A model generated the notes under the pieces. It made no database searches. It had not been told where the DNA came from and was given only the letters and a program-made list of their open reading frames with translations. Positions 55,641 to 64,000 of a DNA stretch of 64,000 bases are shown piece after piece. This DNA is from Paenibacillus taiwanensis DSM 18679 (GTDB lineage Bacteria > Bacillota > Bacilli > Paenibacillales > Paenibacillaceae): contig NZ_KE384307.1 of NCBI RefSeq assembly GCF_000425125.1, positions 470,508-534,507 on the forward strand. Direction: 5' to 3'. The position numbers were made by a program, and so were the translations under genes. Position 1 is the first letter of the stretch. Every line of letters starts with the position of its first letter.

Positions 55641-56048
55641 ATGAGTTTTTGTTGCGGGGCAAGTATGATTGGAAGTAAAGGTACGTTACAACATTATCGG
55701 ACAAGGATTCATAATGTTCCCCTGCTATTATGTCCGGTGTGTCAGCGCATTGAAGTGCATTACCTCGTAGAAAATGAGTATGAGATTTTAGCGGAATATG
55801 CACAGACAGACGGTGTTGAGGACGTTGATTTTAAAGATTACGTGACAGAAGAAGACATGAAATTGTTTGAGAATTGCGTTAATCATGAAGACGAAGATCC
55901 GCTTGAAATTGTGCGCAGTCAGATTGATTCAGCTCTTGACCTGCTGGCACTTGCGAAGCAGTGGAAAGATACCCAATGGGAAGCGCAGCTCAAACGTCGA
56001 TTAGCGCTCATGAGTCGCAGAAAGTCACAATTAACGAAGCAGAAGTAA
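55641..56048 (+). CDS. conserved-looking protein with CC and CPVC motifs, 135 aa
   Basis: A 135-aa protein starting MSFCCGASMIGSKGTLQHYR. The pairs Cys4-Cys5 and CPVC (VPLLLCPVCQRIEVHY) could form one zinc ribbon. The C-terminal half is helical and acidic then basic. I do not recognise the family. It may be a small regulator related to YgiT-type zinc-finger proteins. The start is ATG 55641 behind GGAGGG; the frame extends 26 codons upstream without a site. Confidence 0.65.
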   Translation: MSFCCGASMIGSKGTLQHYRTRIHNVPLLLCPVCQRIEVHYLVENEYEILAEYAQTDGVEDVDFKDYVTEEDMKLFENCVNHEDEDPLEIVRSQIDSALDLLALAKQWKDTQWEAQLKRRLALMSRRKSQLTKQK

Positions 56049-56087
56049 TAATCCTTGTCAGCCCCACGAATGGACTTCACGTATAAC

Positions 56088-56113
56088 AAAAAGGCGACAC
56101 TCGTCGCCTTTTT
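56088..56113. terminator. terminator after the CPVC protein gene
   Basis: AAAAAGGCGAC pairs perfectly with GTCGCCTTTTT over a 4-nt loop. Confidence 0.9.
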
Positions 56114-56411
56114 GAAGTGTGTGCGGTCACCTCCGCAGTTTAATCAACTCGGTCTCCGTTACAAGGAAGGCGCTTTATGCCGCCAAACCTGTGTGTTACG
56201 CACATCTTTCCGTATTTGCTCTGATCTTGTTGAAAGTTTAAACGGTTTCCTAAATGTTTAGGTTTCTTTTAGGCAATCCTCGTTTTTTTGCTGTTATTCG
56301 ACATTATATTAGGTTGATTTTAATATCCTAATTTAACTATGATGAAGTCATTGATGCTTCAAGCCAAATTTGTAGCTACAGCAGAGTAGTGCTGCAGTGG
56401 GGTGAGATACA
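56114..56411 (+). promoter_or_regulatory. upstream region of the sensor kinase with a Spo0A-type box
   Basis: A 298-bp AT-rich region without a gene. TTCGACA (56297-56303) is the complement of the 0A-box core TGTCGAA, 109 bases before the kinase start. No well-spaced sigma-A promoter was obvious. Confidence 0.4.
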
Positions 56412-57866
56412 TTGAATGGGATTAGTGCGAGTGAGGAGCGTGAGCTTGTCCTGTGGAAACAGCGATATTCCAGAAGTTTGCGTCGATATATTGTTAACGG
56501 CCATGAACAGGAATTGGAACAGGCGCGGGAGGCTGCACGTTCACTGACTGAATTACAACCAAATGACGTACTTAATCTTCATGAAGATACGATGTCCATG
56601 ATGCTGACGCATGTTGAACTGGATGAAGCAGAGGTCATGTTTCATCGTTCATATGTTTATTTTATGGAGTGCTTGTCCGTCATTCAGGCGGAACGAGGTA
56701 GCAAGGAGGGGAATGTATTGTCCATTGACCCGATTCGCGAACCGTGGATGCAGTCTGCTCAGTCCTTGTTTGCGAACACGATTTCGCGCAACAAGTATGA
56801 GAACGTACTTCAGCAAATGGACAGCGCCATAGTGTTGTTTGATGACACCGGCATATTGTCTTTTATTAACGTAGAGGCGGCGAAGCTCCTGCATGTGCCC
56901 CGTAAAGAACTTGTAGGCTGCACGCTGCTTGAAGTGATGAGACACCCTTCGATAAGTCGTGAAAAGCGGAAGCTTATCCTGCGAATGTACCGAGAGACCA
57001 TCGTTTATAGAAAGCGCTATCATGAATTCGTGGACAAGCAGGGACGTACTTTCCTAGTCACATTCACACATGGCGAACAGATGGATGGGGACTATTTGTT
57101 CAGCATCAAGGATGTGTCTGATTATAAGCGCATTGAGCAAACGGCAGTGCAAAATGACAAGCTAGCTATACTTGGCAAAATTGCAGCGGCCATTGCTCAT
57201 GAGATTCGGAACCCATTAACTTCGATTCGCGGCTTCATACAACTGTTGCGTCCGCATCTGATGCAGCTCGGCAAAGAAGAATATGCACGTATTATTCTAG
57301 CCGAGATTGATCGTGCGAACGATATCATCTTCGAGTTTCTGAATTCCTCCAAACCGACAGCACCCCTGACTTCTGAGATTCCGATATCCTCTCTGCTGAG
57401 AGAGGTTGTATTGTTAACCGAAAGCGAAGCTTTAATGAAAGGCTGCGAGATTATACTCCTTAACGAGATACAAGATAGCACCTTGCTTGTCTCTATTGAT
57501 GTGAAGCAAATCAAACAGGTATTACTTAATATGATCCGAAACGCCATTGATGCCTTAGATGAAGTACGTGACAAGCGTAAAGGAGCGATTACGCTCAGGA
57601 CGGTTAAGGAAGGTCGTTATGTAGCGATTCATATCGTAGATAATGGCAAAGGTATGGATGAGCGTACGCTGGAACGTTTATTTGATCCCTTTTTTACAAC
57701 TAAGGAAGAAGGTACTGGATTGGGTTTGTCTGTGAGTTACCGTATCATTCGGAATCATGGGGGAACCATTGAGGTAGACAGCCGACAGAACGAATGGACC
57801 GAATTTATTATCCGGCTGCCGCTTAATGGTTCAAAGCCTGCTAATCTGCTGTACTTCGACTCCTAA
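56412..57866 (+). CDS. RsbU_N-PAS sensor histidine kinase (sporulation-kinase-like, orphan)
   Basis: A 484-aa soluble kinase without membrane helices. Residues 12-95 look like the RsbU N-terminal domain (RRYIVNGHEQELEQAREAAR). Residues 128-240 are a PAS domain (MDSAIVLFDDTGILSFINVE). The kinase has His263 in AAIAHEIRNPLTSIRGFIQ, an N-box LLNMIRNAIDAL, and DNGKGMDERT then GTGLGLSVSYRII. The H-box is that of the B. subtilis KinA-KinE group that feeds Spo0F. No response regulator is adjacent. The start is TTG 56412 behind GGGGTGAG. A role in the sporulation phosphorelay is inference. Confidence 0.85.
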   Translation: MNGISASEERELVLWKQRYSRSLRRYIVNGHEQELEQAREAARSLTELQPNDVLNLHEDTMSMMLTHVELDEAEVMFHRSYVYFMECLSVIQAERGSKEGNVLSIDPIREPWMQSAQSLFANTISRNKYENVLQQMDSAIVLFDDTGILSFINVEAAKLLHVPRKELVGCTLLEVMRHPSISREKRKLILRMYRETIVYRKRYHEFVDKQGRTFLVTFTHGEQMDGDYLFSIKDVSDYKRIEQTAVQNDKLAILGKIAAAIAHEIRNPLTSIRGFIQLLRPHLMQLGKEEYARIILAEIDRANDIIFEFLNSSKPTAPLTSEIPISSLLREVVLLTESEALMKGCEIILLNEIQDSTLLVSIDVKQIKQVLLNMIRNAIDALDEVRDKRKGAITLRTVKEGRYVAIHIVDNGKGMDERTLERLFDPFFTTKEEGTGLGLSVSYRIIRNHGGTIEVDSRQNEWTEFIIRLPLNGSKPANLLYFDS

Positions 57867-57951
57867 ACGCACAGGTTCTAATGGCAAGCTAAGGGTGTGG
57901 TATAATAAGGATTAGCAGGATGAGACCATGACAGTAAAGGAAGGTATAATG

Positions 57952-59469
57952 ATGAATTTGACCAATGTAGAGCAGTTGGGCGGCATTGCGGTGCAAGTAA
58001 TGGCCAAGTCTGTGAAGGAAGTGGAGGCAGATGCCGTCATAGTGCTATTTTCCAAGTCAGAGTGGCATAATCGTGCTCAGGACATACCTGGCGGTCAACT
58101 GTGCAAGGATGCAGTTGAATGCGGGCTGTTTCAGGTAGAGGAACGTCATACACGTGTCTTTCCTGTACGTGAGGGAAATGTACGATATCTCATTGCGGTT
58201 GGTCGTAAAGAAGATCCATTAACGACTAAAGATGTTCGTTTGATGCTGGCTCATGCAGCCAAAGAGGCCTATAAGCTTGGCGTGGCACGGGTTGCGGTTG
58301 CGGTGCCGGATGATCTAGTATCGCTTACTGTTGAGAAGGACGTGTCAGCAATTGCCCATGCGCTTACCGAAGGATTTTTGCTTGGTGCATATCAGCGCGT
58401 CACTTATAAGCTTGACGCGAAGCCTATACATAAATTTGAATCGCTGACGCTTTGCGGCGAACAGCTTGGAGCCAGTGCATGGCAGCAAGGCGCAGAAGCG
58501 GGTAAAGCTTACGCGCTTGGTACGACGGTGGCACGTGACTTGACGAACTTGCCAGGCAATTTACTCGTGCCTAGCGTGCTTGCTGATTACGCGCAGCAGC
58601 TTGCAGCCCAATACGGTTTTGAAGCGCATGTGCTGGATGAGCAGCAAATTGAAGCAAAAGGGATGGGTGGACTGCTTGGCGTAGGCAAAGGCAGTGCTAA
58701 TCCTCCCCGCATGATTGTGCTGAAATACCAAGGTAAAGAGCAGTGGAACGACGTGTTTGGACTAGTCGGGAAAGGAATTACGTTTGATACTGGCGGTATC
58801 TCGCTGAAGAAAGCAGAAGGCATGGAAGATATGATATGCGATATGGGCGGCGCAGCTACTGTGCTTGGTGCGATGGCAGCGATTGGCCAACTGCAACCGA
58901 AGGAGAATGTGCTGTGTGTTATTCCGTCCGCTGAAAATATGCCTTCAAGCAGTGCGATGAAGCCGGGAGACGTACTGACCACCTATAGCGGCCGTACGAT
59001 TGAGGTGCTGAATACCGATGCAGAAGGACGCCTGGTGTTGGCTGACGGCATGACGTATGCCAAGGAACTAGGAGCTTCAAAGCTGATCGATGTTGCGACA
59101 CTGACAGGGGCGGCGGTAGTTGCACTGGCTGATATTACGACGGGTATAGTTACTAACGACGAGACCTTTATGCAGGAGCTTATCGCCGCTTCGAAGCGTA
59201 CAGGAGAATATGTGTGGCCACTGCCATCACATCCCGAGTATGCAGAGCTGTTGAAGAGTGATGTGGCAGATGTACGCAACAGCTGTGGTCGTGGTGGTGG
59301 TGCAATCACGGCAGGCTTGTTTGTAGGCACATTTGCAGACGGATTGCCTTGGATTCACCTTGATATTGCTGGAACTGCGTTTCTGGGCAAGCCGCGCGGA
59401 GTAGACCCGAAAGGGGCTACGGGTGTTATGGTGAGAACGATAACAGAGATGATCATTTCTGATTTATAG
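57952..59469 (+). CDS. pepA: leucyl aminopeptidase (M17)
   Basis: A 505-aa cytosolic M17 aminopeptidase. The C-terminal catalytic domain has GLVGKGITFDTGGISLK (metal Lys/Asp), then the family signature NTDAEGRLVLADGMTYA. It forms hexamers with two metal ions and removes N-terminal leucine and other residues. The start is taken as ATG 57952, 7 bases after GGAAGG; ATG 57949 and 57928 are alternatives. It has its own terminator. This is the second aminopeptidase in the window. Confidence 0.94.
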   Translation: MNLTNVEQLGGIAVQVMAKSVKEVEADAVIVLFSKSEWHNRAQDIPGGQLCKDAVECGLFQVEERHTRVFPVREGNVRYLIAVGRKEDPLTTKDVRLMLAHAAKEAYKLGVARVAVAVPDDLVSLTVEKDVSAIAHALTEGFLLGAYQRVTYKLDAKPIHKFESLTLCGEQLGASAWQQGAEAGKAYALGTTVARDLTNLPGNLLVPSVLADYAQQLAAQYGFEAHVLDEQQIEAKGMGGLLGVGKGSANPPRMIVLKYQGKEQWNDVFGLVGKGITFDTGGISLKKAEGMEDMICDMGGAATVLGAMAAIGQLQPKENVLCVIPSAENMPSSSAMKPGDVLTTYSGRTIEVLNTDAEGRLVLADGMTYAKELGASKLIDVATLTGAAVVALADITTGIVTNDETFMQELIAASKRTGEYVWPLPSHPEYAELLKSDVADVRNSCGRGGGAITAGLFVGTFADGLPWIHLDIAGTAFLGKPRGVDPKGATGVMVRTITEMIISDL

Positions 59470-59513
59470 AAGCAACAGGTCCAACAACGCTAAATAACAC
59501 GCGAGCTCAATGC

Positions 59514-59560
59514 TAAAGAAGCTCCATCTCCGCACGATTGGCAGAGATGGAGCTTCTTTG
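59514..59560. terminator. bidirectional terminator after pepA
   Basis: AAAGAAGCTCCATCTC pairs with GAGATGGAGCTTCTTT over a 15-nt loop. It lies between convergent genes. Confidence 0.88.
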
Positions 59561-59593
59561 TATCGTTTCAATGTGTGAAATGAAGCGGGCGTG

Positions 59594-60571
59594 CTAAGCT
59601 ACGCTCGGGCGCGATTTGACCTTGGCTGCCTGACCATTAGGCGCCGCATCGACAGCCGGACGGCGGCTGATGATGTTGTTTACAATTAGAGCGCCAACGA
59701 TTAGCGCAGTCCCGATCCACTCTGCAACAGACACGCTGTAACCTTGAAGAACCGAAATTACAAATGTAGTTGCAGGTACAAAGTTAATAAATAACATGCC
59801 GTTAACAGGTGATAACAGTTCAATCCCCTTTAACCAACTAAGAAGTGCTAATAATCCGGCTGCAAGGACCATAAATGCCATTTCTGGTAAAACAGGTACA
59901 ATTTCAGTTGATGTTGGCATTTGTAGCTGACCAAACAACGTAGCAATCGATACGATAACTAAAGACGTAATTGATCCTAATAAACAGGTTAGCGTGGAAT
60001 AACGCAGGGCGGAGAAGCCCTTGAATTGTCCGCTGCCTACCGTATACAATACCCAGCTAATGACCGCTGCGAAAATGGAGAGCAGTGGCATAACTTTAAA
60101 GTCGCTGCTGCCAAACATCGACAGGTTTCCTTTGGTTACTACACATAACACACCTACAAATGCAACGATGACACAGGTTAACGTTCCGAAATTAGGGCGC
60201 TTTCGTGTAAGGAACCACATCAGCAATACGACTAGCATAGGCATGAACGACTCCATAATGGAGGCTAGCAGGACACCCGATTTTCCTAATTGCTGCTGCC
60301 CCCAGAACACGCCAAAATTGTAGATTGTAAATGCAAATGTTCCGAATATCCAAAGCCTAAATCCCTTGCCATCCAGACGGAACGCAGCACGTCCTTCCTT
60401 CCATAACAGCAACAGAACGAGAAGGAGCGTAACAGTTACATAACGAAGGGTGGAGAACCAGAAAGGGTCCAGATGGTGAAGCGCACTTTCGGCTACGGGA
60501 AACATCGCTCCCCAAGCGACAGCAGCGATAAAGCACAATAAGGCTCCTTTTAACAATTGAGACTTGGACAT
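59594..60571 (-). CDS. EamA-family (DMT) membrane transporter
   Basis: A 325-aa protein with ten predicted helices in two EamA repeats (first repeat starting LKGALLCFIAAVAWGAMFPV, second around ALLSWLKGIELLSPVNGMLF). The family exports amino acids, metabolites or drugs. It is divergent from a LysR gene, the usual arrangement for a regulator and its exporter target. The ATG follows AGGAG at a rather wide spacing. Confidence 0.87.
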   Translation of the reverse strand: MSKSQLLKGALLCFIAAVAWGAMFPVAESALHHLDPFWFSTLRYVTVTLLLVLLLLWKEGRAAFRLDGKGFRLWIFGTFAFTIYNFGVFWGQQQLGKSGVLLASIMESFMPMLVVLLMWFLTRKRPNFGTLTCVIVAFVGVLCVVTKGNLSMFGSSDFKVMPLLSIFAAVISWVLYTVGSGQFKGFSALRYSTLTCLLGSITSLVIVSIATLFGQLQMPTSTEIVPVLPEMAFMVLAAGLLALLSWLKGIELLSPVNGMLFINFVPATTFVISVLQGYSVSVAEWIGTALIVGALIVNNIISRRPAVDAAPNGQAAKVKSRPSVA

Positions 60572-60772
60572 AGTAACGGCACACTCCTAGTTGTCTGACT
60601 CATGAAGTAACGACAGTTTCATGTATATAGACAGTCATATTTAAAATCTAAATTAATTGCTATCAACAGGATTCATCATACGGCTTTAGGAAGTATCTTG
60701 TAAAATAATTGAAAGTGATTTATGATATCATTTAAATTAATATCTAACGTCTGATGTGAAGAGGTGTTCAGT

Positions 60773-61663
60773 GTGGATTTAAGTGATATCCATATTTTTA
60801 AGGCGGTCGCGGAGCAGGGCAGCGTTAGTCGTGCTGCGGAACAGCTTGGTTATGTACAATCTAACGTGACCGCACGCATTCGTACGTTGGAACAAGAGAT
60901 CGGACACCCGTTATTTCATCGTCATCGTCGTGGGATGACGCTTAATGCGGAGGGTAGAAAGCTGCTCGTTTATGCCGAGCGTATGCTGCTGCTCATTTCG
61001 GAGATGCGAAAGGCTTTTCAAAATCCTGAAGACCCGTCGGGCTCCTTGCTTATCGGCTCTGTTGAGACAGTGGTGGGGCTGCCTGATATATTAAGTCTTT
61101 ATCATCGCAAGTACGCAAAGGTCGATCTGTCGCTGATGACAGGTGTAACAGAGAAATTAATAGAAGAAGTGCTAGAACTGAAGCTTGATGGCGCGTTTGT
61201 GTCTGGGCCTATTCATGAGCCTAATATCGAACAACATCCAGTGTTCGAGGAGGAGCTTGTACTGGTGTGCAGCACAAGTCGTGATGAGCTATCCCAATTG
61301 CGCGACGTACGAGAATTGCTTCATCTACCGCTGCTCGTGTTTCGTCAAGGGTGTGGCTATCGTGCGAAGCTGCGACAATGGATGCAAGCTGAGCGTGTGA
61401 CGCCACATAAAGTGATGGAATTCGGTACGCTAGAAACGATTATCGGCACGGTCGTAGCGGGACTAGGCATTACGCTCGTTCCACGTGCCGCAGTTGAAAA
61501 GTTGGAACGTGAGGGATTGGTGAAGCTGTATACGATACCCGAACAGTTCAGGTATGTGTCTGTTTTGTATGTTCGTCGTATGGATGCTTATTTGGGCGAA
61601 GTGGAACGTAAATTTATGGAGACGATCGATGAAGTAACGAAGCTAAGACGACAATTGGTATAA
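60773..61663 (+). CDS. LysR-family transcriptional regulator
   Basis: A 296-aa LysR regulator. The winged helix-turn-helix reads DIHIFKAVAEQGSVSRAAEQ, then VQSNVTARIRTLEQEIG and LFHRHRRGMTLNAEGR. The C-terminal periplasmic-binding-like domain has VLVCSTSRDEL and FGTLETIIGTVVAGLGITLV. The start is GTG 60773 behind AGAGG; GTG 60764 is an alternative. It is likely to control the divergent EamA gene from the 201-bp shared region; no clear T-N11-A box was singled out. Confidence 0.9.
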   Translation: MDLSDIHIFKAVAEQGSVSRAAEQLGYVQSNVTARIRTLEQEIGHPLFHRHRRGMTLNAEGRKLLVYAERMLLLISEMRKAFQNPEDPSGSLLIGSVETVVGLPDILSLYHRKYAKVDLSLMTGVTEKLIEEVLELKLDGAFVSGPIHEPNIEQHPVFEEELVLVCSTSRDELSQLRDVRELLHLPLLVFRQGCGYRAKLRQWMQAERVTPHKVMEFGTLETIIGTVVAGLGITLVPRAAVEKLEREGLVKLYTIPEQFRYVSVLYVRRMDAYLGEVERKFMETIDEVTKLRRQLV

Positions 61664-61862
61664 AGAATATGATCACCGATAACCGAATGGAAGGTGTGTG
61701 ACATAGCTGAAGTCGATCAGGTGGGCGAAATTTGTCAATGCATAGCGAATGCTGTTAAAAATGTGAAATGAAATAGCGGAACGTTCCGTGTTCAGGTGTT
61801 AAAGCATTCTTACTAGAACGAAGACAGCAAGCCAAATAAGGAAAATAACCTTGATATAAATC

Positions 61863-61910
61863 AAAAGAACCTTCCAGTCTGCTTTGAGGTGCAGCTTGAA
61901 AGGTTCTTTG
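61863..61910. terminator. bidirectional terminator between lysR and feo genes
   Basis: AAAAGAACCTT pairs with AAGGTTCTTTG, with an inner CTGC/GCAG. The rest of the 61664-61939 gap holds nothing recognised. Confidence 0.8.
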
Positions 61911-61939
61911 TCATTTGTATTAGATAAGACATGAAAATA

Positions 61940-62110
61940 CTAAGCTCGGGGGCGCGTGTTCTCCTGTACCCCGCATTTGGAAGTACATGAATGGCTGACG
62001 GAACAAGATGCACATGCCCCCTGTTTACTCTTTTTGACATGTTTTAGAACAGCCCAAGCTGCATATCCGAAAATGGCGACCAATAGTATAATTTCGAACC
62101 ACGACATCAT
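61940..62110 (-). CDS. FeoB-associated Cys-rich membrane protein, 56 aa
   Basis: A 56-aa protein: one N-terminal membrane helix (WFEIILLVAIFGYAAWAVL), a basic stretch (KHVKKSKQ) and a cysteine-rich tail (GACASCSVSHSCTSKC, four to five Cys). This is the pattern of FeoB-associated proteins (PF12669), which may act like FeoC as iron carriers or regulators. It starts 32 bases after feoB at ATG 62110 (or 62107). Confidence 0.85.
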   Translation of the reverse strand: MMSWFEIILLVAIFGYAAWAVLKHVKKSKQGACASCSVSHSCTSKCGVQENTRPRA

Positions 62111-62142
62111 TATCGCTTCCTTTCCTAGATAAGCAAATTGAT

Positions 62143-64000
62143 TCAAGCAAATCCGAGCAGCATGCCGCCAAACCGAATAAGCAAGGCAACGAGGTAGGCC
62201 ACCACTAAAGCATAGCTCATGGAAAATAATGTCCATTTCCATGAAGCAACCTCACGCCGAATAATACCGACGGTTGCCAAACACGGAACGTACAACAGTA
62301 CGAATGCGCAGAAGGCATAAGCTGTTAATGGCGTAAATGCATGTGCAATCTGAGCCTCCAGCATAGCGGCATCAGGTGCGTGATAAATAATGTTCATCGT
62401 GGATACGACGATTTCCTTAGCCATAAATCCGGTTACAAGTGCTGCGCCTGCTTGCCACGTACCAAATCCAAGTGGCACAAACAATGGTGCCAATACACCG
62501 CCTAGCTTGGCTAAATAGCTTTCATTCATCGCTACGCCAAAGCCATCAGGACCGGCATAGGACAAGAGCCAGATCAGGACAGATCCACCGAGAATAAAGG
62601 TGCCTGCTTTCCGTACGAAGCCCTTTCCTTTCTCCCATGTGCTGCGAAACAAGGTACGCCACTGTGGCATGCGATAAGGGGGCAATTCAACTACAAAGAC
62701 GGTCTGCTCTTCTTTCATGAAGCTAAGGGAGAATACCTTTGCCAAAATTAACGTGAGTACGATGCCAAGCAAATATAAGGACAAGACCACAAAGGCTTGA
62801 TGCTGCTCAAAAAAAACACCCGCAAACAAGGCGTACACCGATAGTCTAGCAGAACAGGACATAAACGGAACGAGCAGTGTAGTGACGAGCCTTTCACGCG
62901 GCTGTTCGATGGTCCGCGCAGCCATTATTCCTGGTACGCTACAACCAAAGCCGATAACAAAGGGAATGAACGCTTTTCCGTTTAACCCAACCGCTTCCAT
63001 TAACCTGTCCATAACGATCGTGACACGGGCCATGTATCCAGAATCTTCTACGAAAGAAATAAACAAAAACAAAATGAAAATTTGTGGCACAAACACAAGT
63101 ACACCACCAACACCTGCAATGATCCCTTCTTGAATCAAAGCATGGGTAAAAGCTGAAGCGCCGACCGTATCAAGCAGTGATGAGGTCCAATCGGTAAAGG
63201 CGCCACCAAAGAAACCGTCAAGCAAATCCGATAACGGAGATCCAATCCATTCAAACGTAACTTTAAACATGAAGTACATCACAGCAATAAAGATGGGAAT
63301 GCCTAGCCAACGGTTTGTAACTATGTTATCGATCCGATCCGTCAAATTTGGCTTGGCGGGTGCGGTATGGGATAAGCTTTCAGCAACTATTTGCTTAATA
63401 TACGCAGTCCTGACCGTACGAATGTGCTGTGGAAGATGGAGCGCTGTTCCAGCGGCTTGCAAATGTTGCTCGGTCTCTTCGTACAGGCGCTCAACCGCAG
63501 GTTCAATCTCAGCGTATTGCTGAACCCATTCGTGAATGGTGTTGTTATTTTCTAAATATTGCAGGGCAAGCCATCTGCTTGGAATGTGTGCGATAGCTGG
63601 CAGCAGTGCTTCCAAGCGCTGAATAGCTGCCTCCACACATTCACCATAATCCAGCCGGAAGGTGGAAGGCGGCTTTGCAAGCATGCCATCTGGCGTCAAG
63701 TCGTCCAGTAAAGCCGGGATTCCTTGATCACGACGTGCATTGACCTTGTATACGGGCACACCCAAGCGGCTTCCCAACAATTCGGATTTAATATATATGC
63801 CTCGACCTTCAGCGACATCATTCATGTTTAAGGCAATTAACGTTGGTGCACCGTATTCCAGCAGCTGTATTGTTAAAAATAAATTTCTCTCCAATTGGGA
63901 GGCATCAACGACGTTAAGTATTACATTTGGTTGGTCATGCAATAAGTAATGAACGGCAACCCCTTCATCTCGGGACATCGGTTGCAAGGAGTAGATACCA
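62143..64000 (-). CDS. feoB: ferrous iron transport protein FeoB (5' end beyond the window)
   Basis: The frame is open through base 64000, so about 50-60 N-terminal codons, including the G1 loop, are missing. Visible are the end of the G3 motif (GIYSL, then the SRDEGVAVHYLL region), the G4 motif ALNMNDVAE, the helical GDI domain, and two Gate repeats with many helices. The first Gate motif is GFGCSVPGIMAARTI; the second Gate holds VTGFMAKEIVVSTMN. FeoB imports Fe2+ across the cytoplasmic membrane, powered or gated by GTP. The small Cys-rich partner follows directly. FeoA, if present, lies beyond the window. Confidence 0.95.
   Translation of the reverse strand, partial: GIYSLQPMSRDEGVAVHYLLHDQPNVILNVVDASQLERNLFLTIQLLEYGAPTLIALNMNDVAEGRGIYIKSELLGSRLGVPVYKVNARRDQGIPALLDDLTPDGMLAKPPSTFRLDYGECVEAAIQRLEALLPAIAHIPSRWLALQYLENNNTIHEWVQQYAEIEPAVERLYEETEQHLQAAGTALHLPQHIRTVRTAYIKQIVAESLSHTAPAKPNLTDRIDNIVTNRWLGIPIFIAVMYFMFKVTFEWIGSPLSDLLDGFFGGAFTDWTSSLLDTVGASAFTHALIQEGIIAGVGGVLVFVPQIFILFLFISFVEDSGYMARVTIVMDRLMEAVGLNGKAFIPFVIGFGCSVPGIMAARTIEQPRERLVTTLLVPFMSCSARLSVYALFAGVFFEQHQAFVVLSLYLLGIVLTLILAKVFSLSFMKEEQTVFVVELPPYRMPQWRTLFRSTWEKGKGFVRKAGTFILGGSVLIWLLSYAGPDGFGVAMNESYLAKLGGVLAPLFVPLGFGTWQAGAALVTGFMAKEIVVSTMNIIYHAPDAAMLEAQIAHAFTPLTAYAFCAFVLLYVPCLATVGIIRREVASWKWTLFSMSYALVVAYLVALLIRFGGMLLGFA

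Overview
The window is chromosomal DNA of a low-to-moderate GC, spore-forming Gram-positive bacterium, most likely Paenibacillaceae (Paenibacillus or a close relative). Support comes from purine-rich GGAGG ribosome-binding sites in front of nearly every gene, a leucine T-box, an infC-rpmI-rplT operon with an L20-type leader, a YtqA/YtqB pair, PerR- and PhoP-type boxes, a ComQXP pheromone locus, and Paenibacillus-style domain mixes such as an alkaline phosphatase with a copper-amine-oxidase-like tail. The first gene (recQ) and the last (feoB) run off the ends. I saw no rRNA, tRNA, CRISPR array, insertion sequence or prophage.

Layout. 1-6.0 kb: recQ 3' end, then on the minus strand comP, comX (a 59-codon gene), comQ and an M29 aminopeptidase. 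6.0-12.7 kb: a B12-binding radical SAM protein, manA, a VOC protein, the tRNA-modification pair ytqB/ytqA, a 55-aa conserved-looking small protein and trmB. 12.7-20.5 kb: envelope and surface-sugar genes: an MGDG-synthase-like glycosyltransferase, a PAP2 phosphatase, GT4 and GT2 glycosyltransferases and an exported DUF4434/FN3/discoidin-like protein. 20.5-22.1 kb: leader plus infC-rpmI-rplT. 22.1-24.1 kb: a TetR-controlled mini-operon with a duplicated palindromic operator. 24.1-29.1 kb: phoA under a four-repeat Pho box, followed by a FtsX/LolE-like ABC exporter and a lipoprotein whose features suggest metal handling. 29.2-32 kb: a 37-kDa nucleoid protein, an empty stretch, a Gly/Tyr-rich small protein and a GNAT. 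32.1-39.1 kb: a branched-chain amino-acid unit: Leu T-box, ilvB-ilvN-ilvC-leuA, then a separately promoted leuB; leuCD are absent. 39.2-45.9 kb: a glycan/glycosylation island (three glycosyltransferases, DegT aminotransferase, NeuD-type acyltransferase, methyltransferase). 46-47 kb: a PerR-type regulated peroxiredoxin. 47-55 kb: a tightly overlapping four-gene alpha-glucan operon. 55-64 kb: small proteins, an orphan sporulation-type histidine kinase, pepA, a LysR/EamA pair, and the FeoB iron transporter with its Cys-rich partner.

How parts work together. ComQ should prenylate a tryptophan in ComX; secreted ComX is then sensed by ComP. No comA follows, so the output is not encoded here. The T-box senses uncharged tRNA-Leu and gates the ilv-leu operon. 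The 47-55 kb operon combines DUF4912, a GH57 branching-type enzyme fused to a GT4 synthase, a sugar nucleotidyltransferase/phosphomutase-like fusion and a GH15 hydrolase. That set could make, branch and trim an alpha-glucan. It is the best candidate in the window for an undescribed system, together with the comA-less comQXP locus.
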